Positions 1 through 6,349 of a stretch of 19,641 nt of DNA are shown piece by piece. The notes beneath the pieces were generated by a model. It was given only the letters and a program-made list of their open reading frames with translations. It did not search any database and was not told the DNA's origin. The stretch spans positions 1 to 19,641 of the forward strand of contig CAJARE010000272.1 in NCBI GenBank assembly GCA_903944255.1, read 5' to 3'. Origin of the DNA: an uncultured beta proteobacterium (GTDB taxonomy: Bacteria; Pseudomonadota; Gammaproteobacteria; Burkholderiales; Burkholderiaceae). The position numbers and the translations under genes are program-made. The stretch's first letter is position 1; each line of letters starts with the position of its first letter.

Positions 1-1
1 A

Positions 2-289
2 TCAGAGCCAGCTGGCTTTGCTGAGTTCGAAACCTTGGGTACGTGGATTTGGCATCACCATCGCAATGAAATTGTGATTAGTGATCGACCTTGGTATCGC
101 AATGGATTAAGCTTGGTGGGTAATCCACTGAAGCTTTCTGCTGCAGTATGGTCCGGGCTAGCTAATTCTTATGACTTTATTAGCTTTGAGGTCTGGGATC
201 TCAAATCGGGTATTCGCAATCAGCTAAAAATGGCGATGAGAAGGTTTTTGTTGGGTCTGAAATCTTCAATAGGAGCTCAGTCTAAATAG
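2..289 (+). CDS. 3' end of an unidentified protein, possibly DUF6492/glycosyltransferase-like (partial)
   Basis: The reading frame is open from base 2 to a TAG at 287-289, so this is the last 95 residues of a gene that begins left of the window. A TTG at 35 is in frame but is not a convincing start, because coding continues upstream. The visible C-terminus begins EPAGFAEFETLGTW and is rich in Trp, His and Phe. The 'F.EFETLG' segment resembles the C-terminal part of DUF6492 glycosyltransferase-like proteins, which have a similar Ser/Glu-Tyr-Glu motif; that match is from memory and weak. The gene lies 49 bp upstream of the next gene on the same strand, so it probably belongs to the same polysaccharide locus. 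No membrane segment is seen in this part. Confidence 0.55.
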   Translation, partial: SEPAGFAEFETLGTWIWHHHRNEIVISDRPWYRNGLSLVGNPLKLSAAVWSGLANSYDFISFEVWDLKSGIRNQLKMAMRRFLLGLKSSIGAQSK

Positions 290-338
290 TTTCCAGTCAT
301 GAAATAGCTGGTCAATAAACAGAGGTTAATTTAAATAC

Positions 339-1217
339 ATGTCTACTCTCCATAGTAAAAAACGCTTCTTAGGTAAATTGCGTAACCTAATTAACTTGCC
401 ATATCAGTTAAAAGATTTTGAAAATTCAATTAAATATTTTCAAAATCTTCAGCTTTTGGATCAAACTAAGGCACTGCAGGCAGCAAGCAAAAATCCCCTC
501 AATCATTTTGGAAAGAAGTGTTTTTCGCAAACTGATGAAGATGGTATTACTTTAGAAATTTTGCGAAGAATGAATGGCCTGAGTAATGGAATTTACTTAG
601 AGTTAGGGGTAGGCGATGGTATGGAGAACAACACTCTTATTTTGGCTGCCCTTGGTTGGAAGGGTGTTTGGATGGGTGCTCAAGAATTGATGTTTGATAT
701 TAAAAGATCCAATCAGGAAAAATTTCAATATATTCAAGAGTGGATTACCTTGGAAAATGTGGCTGCACTGGTTAAGAGGGGTTTGGCAAATCTACAGCAG
801 GATAAGGTCGACGTGATCTCACTAGATTTGGATGGTAATGATATTTACCTAGCAGAAGCCATGCTTGAGGCGGGGCTTAGACCCAAACTGTTCATCGTGG
901 AATATAACGGAAAATTCCCTCCACCGGTTCAATTTAAGATTGATTACAACCCGACTCATGAGTGGATAGGCGATGATTACTTTGGTGCCTCATTGGCTAG
1001 CTTTAACACCTTGTTCGAGAAAATGAATTACAAGTTGGTTTGCTGCAACTCGCATACTGGATCCAATGCATTCTTCGTTGATCGTACTTATGAGCATCTG
1101 TTCGGCGACATTCCTGCGGAGCTTAATGATCTGTATGTAGGGCCGCGCTACTTTTTATATGATCGTCATGGGCATCCGCCATCTGTAGCAACTGTGCAGA
1201 AGATCATGACCAATTAA
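339..1217 (+). CDS. FkbM-like SAM-dependent methyltransferase-family protein
   Basis: A 292-residue soluble protein. An N-terminal segment of about 60 residues is followed by a Rossmann-type methyltransferase-like core: FSQTDEDG at about 62-69, a glycine-rich loop LELGVGDGMENNT at 87-99 that would bind S-adenosylmethionine, an acidic stretch DVISLDLDGND at 158-168, VEYNGKFPP at 187-195, and a conserved-looking CCN..TGSNAFFV around 235-247. This is the pattern of proteins often annotated as hypothetical or FkbM-like methyltransferases in polysaccharide loci. The likely role is sugar O-methylation in the cytoplasm, but no acceptor can be read from the sequence. The ATG is preceded by AGAGGT at 321-326, a slightly long spacing of 12 nt. 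The stop codon abuts the ATG of the next gene, so the two are translationally coupled. Confidence 0.7.
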   Translation: MSTLHSKKRFLGKLRNLINLPYQLKDFENSIKYFQNLQLLDQTKALQAASKNPLNHFGKKCFSQTDEDGITLEILRRMNGLSNGIYLELGVGDGMENNTLILAALGWKGVWMGAQELMFDIKRSNQEKFQYIQEWITLENVAALVKRGLANLQQDKVDVISLDLDGNDIYLAEAMLEAGLRPKLFIVEYNGKFPPPVQFKIDYNPTHEWIGDDYFGASLASFNTLFEKMNYKLVCCNSHTGSNAFFVDRTYEHLFGDIPAELNDLYVGPRYFLYDRHGHPPSVATVQKIMTN

Positions 1218-2624
1218 ATGGGAGTCTCCACCGCTACTATTAGCCCTGGTATGAAGCAGCCTTCCGGCTTGTTGATGACGAGCTTGTGCGTACTGTTTGC
1301 TATCTTATACGGCGTTTTTATCCTCCCAAACACCGTTTTTGTTAGAAATTTTTGTTTAATTTCGGGGGCAATTTTAAGTCTGCCCATCATCATTTCCAAT
1401 CGGCGCATTCTATATCAATGGCGCGCCATGCCGATTCTTCTTATTATTTTCTTGCTAGTTTGGGTGGTAATACATTTGTTTTGTTTTTCGGCTGACTATC
1501 CAAGACAGTATCAAGAGTTAGTTAAGATATGGAAAAAAATAGCAATTAGCATTCCATTTGCTTTAGGTCTAGGTTTGGGCTTACTAAGTTACTCAAAAAA
1601 TCCTCAGCAGGCGAATTGGTATTGGAAAATTATTTATATAGGTTTTCTCCTCCCAGCGGCAACCTATTTTGTCAAATTTGGGGCGACTTATCTTGGCAAT
1701 AGGTATGGAATCGCTATACCTATTTTTCTGGTCCTTGATGGGGATCACCTAGGAAGTAAATTTGGTATTTCACGTGCATGGTATGTATTTTTTTGTCTTC
1801 CGGTAGCAGCAATGAGTATTGGAATATTGCTAACCAATTTGAAAAATAAGACTTTAACTTTTGGAAAGAGTCTAGCCTATCTACTATGCATCCCACTCAC
1901 GCTACTTATTTTCTATATTGAGAATGATCGACTGGGAACATTTTTTGGTTTTACATTAATCGTTATTGCAGCCTCTATTTTTGGAAGTTCTTTAATCCAA
2001 AATCGGTCAATAGAATCCTTGGCAGCCTTGCTGTTGATGTTGATAGTTTCCTTCTATATTTCATGGATTTCATTCAAGCAAAGCACTCAGTGGAAAAATA
2101 TATTTTCAGATGTTAAGGTTGCAATCGAGCAGATTGATAAAAACAGTGTTTGGCGAGATCCCTATGTGAAAATTGAAGAATGGCCTACAAATGAACTGGG
2201 TAGAGCAGCATATAGCTCAAATTATTTACGAGTATCTTGGTTTATCGCTGGCGTTGATTTTGTAATTGATCGCCCAATGGGCTATGGATTACTAAGCTTG
2301 TCTTTTGGGGAGTTGGGTAAGGAGCGTTGGCCAGAGGCAAAAATGAGTTGGAGTCATAGCGCTTGGCTCGATTTTACATTGGGGTATGGGGTCCCGGGGT
2401 TGGCCTTATTTTTTGTTGCTTTTCTCCTATCTTGGTTAAATAGCAAGAATGCTGTTACGCCTTGGTTTGTGATTGGGCGCTGGGGTCTGCCAGTTATTTG
2501 TGCAGTCTTCTTGGTTAAAGAAGTCTCCTCTGAAGTATTTGTTAATGCTTTTATTTTTCTAATTGTGCTTTCATCTACATTAAGCCTGAATTCACATGAT
2601 TTTCAACAAGAAGGCGTTATTTAG
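1218..2624 (+). CDS. O-antigen ligase/polymerase-like polytopic membrane protein
   Basis: A 468-residue inner-membrane protein with roughly ten or more hydrophobic segments. One long hydrophilic loop spans about residues 285-375, the usual large periplasmic loop of the PF04932 (WaaL/Wzy-like) family. Just after it comes SWSHSAWLDFTLGYGVPG (377-394). This matches the family's 'HS..L....GYGVPG' signature, with His380 as the likely functional histidine and Arg336 in the loop as a possible partner. The enzyme would act at the periplasmic face, either ligating finished chains to lipid A-core (WaaL) or polymerising repeat units (Wzy); sequence alone does not separate these. The ATG directly follows the upstream stop codon and has no strong ribosome binding site, which suggests coupling. 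An ATG at codon 12 is an alternative start. A gap of about 500 bp follows. Confidence 0.8.
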   Translation: MGVSTATISPGMKQPSGLLMTSLCVLFAILYGVFILPNTVFVRNFCLISGAILSLPIIISNRRILYQWRAMPILLIIFLLVWVVIHLFCFSADYPRQYQELVKIWKKIAISIPFALGLGLGLLSYSKNPQQANWYWKIIYIGFLLPAATYFVKFGATYLGNRYGIAIPIFLVLDGDHLGSKFGISRAWYVFFCLPVAAMSIGILLTNLKNKTLTFGKSLAYLLCIPLTLLIFYIENDRLGTFFGFTLIVIAASIFGSSLIQNRSIESLAALLLMLIVSFYISWISFKQSTQWKNIFSDVKVAIEQIDKNSVWRDPYVKIEEWPTNELGRAAYSSNYLRVSWFIAGVDFVIDRPMGYGLLSLSFGELGKERWPEAKMSWSHSAWLDFTLGYGVPGLALFFVAFLLSWLNSKNAVTPWFVIGRWGLPVICAVFLVKEVSSEVFVNAFIFLIVLSSTLSLNSHDFQQEGVI

Positions 2625-2853
2625 AGGGGGCACAATTTATTATTGAGGCATCAATTCACTGGCGAAGATTTAACTTCCTCCTCAAGGCGCCTTTTGAATT
2701 TGCTGCCAACATTTATGTACCCCTAATTCTCAATTAGCTCTACGTTGCTGATCAAATTTTAAATTCCCATTGATTATCAAAAGCCTAATGAATTGAATTA
2801 AGTTCTATCTTGAATGAATTAATCGATAGTGAGGCGTCGACATTTTAGGCTGC

Positions 2854-2868
2854 GCTGTTTGAAACAGC
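2854..2868. repeat. 15-bp near-perfect palindrome
   Basis: GCTGTTT-G-AAACAGC is a 7-bp inverted repeat around a single base. The 1-nt centre is too short for an RNA hairpin with all pairs formed, so a dimeric DNA-binding site is more natural than a terminator. It lies about 260 bp upstream of the Wzz-type start. No regulator family is recognised. Confidence 0.4.
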
Positions 2869-2961
2869 ATCACTATGGGATCATTAGTTTCTTTAGCTAG
2901 CCAAGGGGATCAAAAGATATTTAATCTAAGCATGCCATGGGATTACGAAGTAATTTCTTGT

Positions 2962-3002
2962 AGACCGAATGATGACCGCTATAACTTTAGATAAATCGGT
3001 CT
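2962..3002. repeat. Inverted repeat AGACCGA / TCGGTCT upstream of wzz
   Basis: AGACCGA at 2962-2968 is the exact reverse complement of TCGGTCT at 2996-3002, separated by 27 nt. No T-tract follows, so it does not look like an intrinsic terminator. It could form a leader hairpin or a spaced operator upstream of the chain-length regulator. A 7-bp match in AT-rich intergenic DNA may also be chance. Confidence 0.3.
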
Positions 3003-3124
3003 TCATGAATGAATCTAGTAATTAGTATAAAAGTTAAATTTAATTCTCATATACGCGTAATTAAGCATTAAAATTCACCAATCATTTATTGAGTTCCGCA
3101 GGTTATTTATTGGATTGCTACCAT

Positions 3125-3922
3125 ATGTCAGAAATTTTTAATTTATCACTCAAAGACTTTTTGCTAATTATTAAAAAATCTTGGATATCCATTATAATAA
3201 TCGGAATTATTGGCTTTATTTGCACATTTGTCACTTTGCAATTTATGCCCAATACCTACATTGCTACGGCACAAGTTCAGCTCTTTCAAATTAGGGGGAG
3301 CAATTATGAGTGGACAAATTTAGAGGATCCAAATCTATTGATAGCCAGAATGAAGAGCCCAACTAGTTTTGGTGATAAATCTCTTGCTGCTTGTCAATAT
3401 TCATCTGGATTTGAGATGGTTAAAAAAGTTCAATTTGGGTTGCTTAAGGCGTCCCCGCCTACTTTGGAAGTCCTAGTAAAGAACGGATCTCCTGAGTTAT
3501 CACTTGCATGCGCGGAAGCAATAGTTCAAGACTTAAGGAATTATGAAACCGATTTAGTCAGGAAGAAGATAGCTCAATACAAAGAATTGCTTGATTATTA
3601 CATCGGAAGAATGAATCATTTAAAAAAGGAGTTTTCGAAACTTCCGACATCTCAAAGTACCATAGCCTCGGTCGATGAAATTGAAGCTAGAGATCAAATA
3701 AGTTGGATTACTAACAAAGTAATGTCGCTAGACGACAGCGTAATTCGTTTTGCGGATGAGGGTGCGGGAAAGTTATTGTCACCAATTTATGTCTCCCCCA
3801 CCCCTATTTCTCCTAAGCGTTTCATTATAGAGGTTGCAGGACTCTTAATGGGTCTATTGATTGGATTATTGACCAGTGTTTTTCGGAATGCATATTTGCC
3901 TCGCATCAAGGCTTTGCACTAA
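3125..3922 (+). CDS. wzz: Wzz-type polysaccharide chain-length regulator
   Basis: A 265-residue inner-membrane protein with the polysaccharide co-polymerase layout. A short cytoplasmic N-terminus is followed by TM1 at about 20-40 and a periplasmic domain of about 180 residues with helical, coiled-coil-prone stretches (about 135-205). A proline-rich SPIYVSPTPISPKR (219-232) comes immediately before TM2 (233-252), and the tail is short and basic. There is no cytoplasmic tyrosine-kinase domain, so this is the Wzz (O-antigen) class rather than Wzc. It would set the length of Wzy-made chains. I chose the ATG at 3125 because it gives the usual short N-terminus; in-frame TTG codons at 3089 and 3110 are alternatives, the latter preceded by an AGGT at 3100-3103. 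It is separated from the next gene by 40 bp. Confidence 0.85.
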   Translation: MSEIFNLSLKDFLLIIKKSWISIIIIGIIGFICTFVTLQFMPNTYIATAQVQLFQIRGSNYEWTNLEDPNLLIARMKSPTSFGDKSLAACQYSSGFEMVKKVQFGLLKASPPTLEVLVKNGSPELSLACAEAIVQDLRNYETDLVRKKIAQYKELLDYYIGRMNHLKKEFSKLPTSQSTIASVDEIEARDQISWITNKVMSLDDSVIRFADEGAGKLLSPIYVSPTPISPKRFIIEVAGLLMGLLIGLLTSVFRNAYLPRIKALH

Positions 3923-3962
3923 TGGTGAGAATAAATCCTCGATTTATTGAGGTAACTTTTGC

Positions 3963-4796
3963 ATGAGTAGATTTTGGAGTTTGGCGCAATTTGGATTATT
4001 CATTGCTAGTTTTGCGTCAAACTTTATTGTTCTTTTTAAGGTTCCCTTAGCAGAGGCGCAACCTTTCTACGCTGCTTATTCAATCGCAAATACTGCATTT
4101 AGTCTTTTAATTACTCTAATATTTACTTGGGTTTGCATTAGTAAGTATAGAAAAATCTGTACTGTGATTTTAGTTGTAATTGCGTGCGGGGCTGCTATTG
4201 CAATGGGTGGGATGGTTGGAGTAGCAGTAATTTACCCTCTAGCAATGCTTTGTGGGGACTATGCAGTTAGTCAAGCAAAAAGTATTAAATTAAATACGCC
4301 ATATAGGGTATTGATGGTTTTGACTGCAGCCCTTTTCTTTATCCCAGGCTTGCCTTTTGAGATTTCAGTTTTGATTCGCATTGGCGCATCTCTCATTTTC
4401 TATATATTTATCTTATTGCAAGAGGAGGAGTTGCTAAAATTAGACATCCGATCTCCCGTTGCATTTCTTATAACGGTTTATATTTTTTATTCTGGGACCC
4501 TTATAGCGATTCCATGGCTTAATTCATCGGCGATCGATGTGAAGATTTGGTATTTAGCTGCTCAAGTTTCTCTTGGTTTGTTATTAAAGAGAGCAGATTT
4601 TCTGACGAGAAGCTCTTTCAAGGCGTCACGAAGCGTAAATTTTGTTTCATATTTCGGGGCATCCGTTGTGATTATTGGCACTTCTATTTATGATTTTAAT
4701 TGGGTTTATGCGCTATTACTGATTGTGAGTTCGCTGGGCTTAATTTTGGCGGTAGATAAGCTTTTGATTAAAAAAGAGGTAGAACATGTCGCTTAA
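3963..4796 (+). CDS. Small polytopic membrane protein of unknown family; candidate divergent or half-size flippase
   Basis: A 277-residue protein that is almost entirely hydrophobic, with about ten predicted membrane segments and short basic loops. I do not recognise the family. The N-terminal part (LAQFGLFIASFASNFIVLF followed by FYAAYSIANTAFSLL) has the feel of the first two helices of Wzx/MATE-like polysaccharide flippases. Wzx proteins are usually 400-480 residues with 12-14 helices, so this would be about half-size. The window contains no other flippase candidate, and the gene sits between wzz and an acetyltransferase, where a flippase would be expected. The ATG has a good GAGG at 3949-3952. 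The gene overlaps the next by 11 bp. The function assignment is inference from context only. Confidence 0.75.
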   Translation: MSRFWSLAQFGLFIASFASNFIVLFKVPLAEAQPFYAAYSIANTAFSLLITLIFTWVCISKYRKICTVILVVIACGAAIAMGGMVGVAVIYPLAMLCGDYAVSQAKSIKLNTPYRVLMVLTAALFFIPGLPFEISVLIRIGASLIFYIFILLQEEELLKLDIRSPVAFLITVYIFYSGTLIAIPWLNSSAIDVKIWYLAAQVSLGLLLKRADFLTRSSFKASRSVNFVSYFGASVVIIGTSIYDFNWVYALLLIVSSLGLILAVDKLLIKKEVEHVA

Positions 4797-5379
4797 TGAT
4801 TTAAGGAAATATGGTTTTTTGGGTTTATTAAGCTTGGCATTCAATCTTATATATACCAAAATTGTTTTTCATCGCGCATTGCTTATACGTAGGCCCGCAC
4901 ACATTCGATTATTGGGAAGTTACAGCATTGGAAGGGGCTTTACTTCTGGGGCTGGCTTGATATTGGATGTTTTGAATATTGAGGCTAAGTTAGTTATAGG
5001 TAACAATGTCAAGTTAAATCACCGCTGCCATATAGGCGTGATGAAAAGTGTCAAGATAGGCAATGATGTTTTATTTGCATCGAATGTTTTTATTTCAGAT
5101 CATACCCATGGAAGTTACAACGGAAATTTACAATCAAATCCATTCCAGCCGCCCAATGACAGAGAAATTTTTTGTGGCAGCATAGAAATTAAAGATAGGG
5201 TTTGGATTGGAGAAAATGTTGTAGTTTTATTGGGCGTGACCATTGGCGAATCGAGCATCATCGGGGCTAATTCGGTTGTAACAAAAGATATCCCATCTTT
5301 TTCAATTGCAGTGGGGTCGCCCGCAAGGGTTATTAAGACCTGGAATGAAGTGACTGAACAATGGGTTGCAGTCAACTAA
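4786..5379 (+). CDS. Left-handed beta-helix (hexapeptide) sugar O-acetyltransferase
   Basis: A 197-residue cytoplasmic acyltransferase of the WcaF/WbbJ/maltose-acetyltransferase type. Hexapeptide-repeat turns are visible from about residue 68 to the end: LVIGNNVKL, VKIGNDVLF, IEIKDRVWIGENVVVLLGVTIGESSIIGANSVV. A catalytic SDHTHG lies at 94-99 (His96 the likely base), and the family ending VGSPARVIK is at 176-184. It would use acetyl-CoA to O-acetylate a sugar of the repeat unit; the acceptor cannot be read. An AGAGGT sits just upstream of the ATG. The gene overlaps the preceding gene by 11 bp and the following one by 19 bp, so it lies inside a tightly coupled operon. Confidence 0.88.
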   Translation: MSLNDLRKYGFLGLLSLAFNLIYTKIVFHRALLIRRPAHIRLLGSYSIGRGFTSGAGLILDVLNIEAKLVIGNNVKLNHRCHIGVMKSVKIGNDVLFASNVFISDHTHGSYNGNLQSNPFQPPNDREIFCGSIEIKDRVWIGENVVVLLGVTIGESSIIGANSVVTKDIPSFSIAVGSPARVIKTWNEVTEQWVAVN

Positions 5380-6347
5380 ATAGGCAAATCCCCTTGAAAT
5401 TTAATATTCACATATTCACCCTTTCTTTGGTTGCAGCGCTAGCAACCCTTATTTTTGAGCGGGCTATAGGGATTGAATGGGACTTTCATCCAGACGCCAT
5501 TACCTATGCGATGACTTCACATGAAATTTCGCAAAATATTATGGGTGGGGGGCTGAGTTCGGCAATAAATAATTCCTATTATTTTATTTGCTCTCTTCTG
5601 GGTCAAAGTATTCTAGCCATCATTGCCATGAATATGATTTTCTTTGCGCTTGCCAACTTAGTAATATTAAAGCTACATATAAAATTTACTGGTGATGTGG
5701 ATCTGCATAAATACTCCCTATTGCTTTTGTTGATCTTGAACCCATATAGGTTGCATTTGGCAACAACCATGCTGAAGGATACCTTGATTATTTTTCTCGC
5801 ATTAATCTCCTTAATGGGCTTTCGGAATTGGATCTTATCTTTTATGGCGATGCCGTTTCTTAGGGTTATTGGGGTTTTTTATTACGGAGTTTTGCTGCCG
5901 CGAGCAATTTTTGCATTTGGTGTCTTTTGCGCTATTTGTATATTTTTTATTTTTAATGAGAGAGTTGTTGGTTTGATGTTGGAGTTCAACGCTAATCAAA
6001 TGCAGTTTAGGGAATTCGACTCTGTTCCTTCTTTTCAAGATTCCGGCTTAATTGGTATTGCAATCCGATATGTCGTTTGGCCAATATTGGCTTTAACTGC
6101 TAGTTTTTCTTTGTTTGGTCTTTCGGTTCCATTTTTAGCTGTTGCCATGGGAGTGGTGATGTTCAATATTTACACCTTTTCCTTGGTAGGGCGATCAATA
6201 TTCACCTGGAAAATTTTTCTTTTAATGGGGGTGTTTGCCATTCTTGTAACGGGTTATGGAAGTTATATTCGTTATGTGTATCCTTTTTTGGTTATGGCTC
6301 CCCTTATAGTGATATCCCAGTCTAAATCCCGGTTGAGGGAATTTTAG
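5361..6347 (+). CDS. Polytopic membrane protein, Wzy/EpsG-like polymerase candidate (first of a tandem pair)
   Basis: A 328-residue inner-membrane protein with roughly eight to ten hydrophobic segments. Polar motifs are shared with the N-terminal half of the next gene: ERAIGIEWDFHPDAITY (33-49), NPYRLHLA...LKDT (127-141), FREFDSVPSF (216-225) and R.VVWP ending at 241. Charged residues at such points between helices are typical of polysaccharide polymerases, for example EpsG or Wzy families, where a hydrophilic loop after TM1 and a later K/E or K/D motif recur. I cannot place it in a named family. The ATG at 5361 lies inside the end of the acetyltransferase gene; a TTG at 5394 preceded by TAGG is an alternative that removes the overlap. 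Two nucleotides separate it from the next gene. Confidence 0.78.
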   Translation: MGCSQLNRQIPLKFNIHIFTLSLVAALATLIFERAIGIEWDFHPDAITYAMTSHEISQNIMGGGLSSAINNSYYFICSLLGQSILAIIAMNMIFFALANLVILKLHIKFTGDVDLHKYSLLLLLILNPYRLHLATTMLKDTLIIFLALISLMGFRNWILSFMAMPFLRVIGVFYYGVLLPRAIFAFGVFCAICIFFIFNERVVGLMLEFNANQMQFREFDSVPSFQDSGLIGIAIRYVVWPILALTASFSLFGLSVPFLAVAMGVVMFNIYTFSLVGRSIFTWKIFLLMGVFAILVTGYGSYIRYVYPFLVMAPLIVISQSKSRLREF

Positions 6348-6349
6348 AA

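Larger units (their letters stand above)
2625..3124 (+). other. Long intergenic region, no convincing gene
   Basis: This 500-bp AT-rich stretch lies between the ligase-like gene and the chain-length regulator. Stops are frequent in all plus-strand frames I read. The longest small frame noted is an ATG at 2875 to a TAA at 2992-2994 (39 codons), with no ribosome binding site and no recognisable product. Two inverted repeats stand out at 2854-2868 and 2962-3002. A TATAAA at 3026-3031 could be a weak -10 element, but no good -35 lies at the right distance. The region probably carries the promoter and leader of the downstream operon; it could also be the remnant of a deleted gene. Confidence 0.5.

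Noticed and set aside
2875..2994. 39-codon plus-strand frame (ATG 2875) in the gap before wzz
   Set aside because: No ribosome binding site, no recognisable product, and a frame this short is expected by chance.
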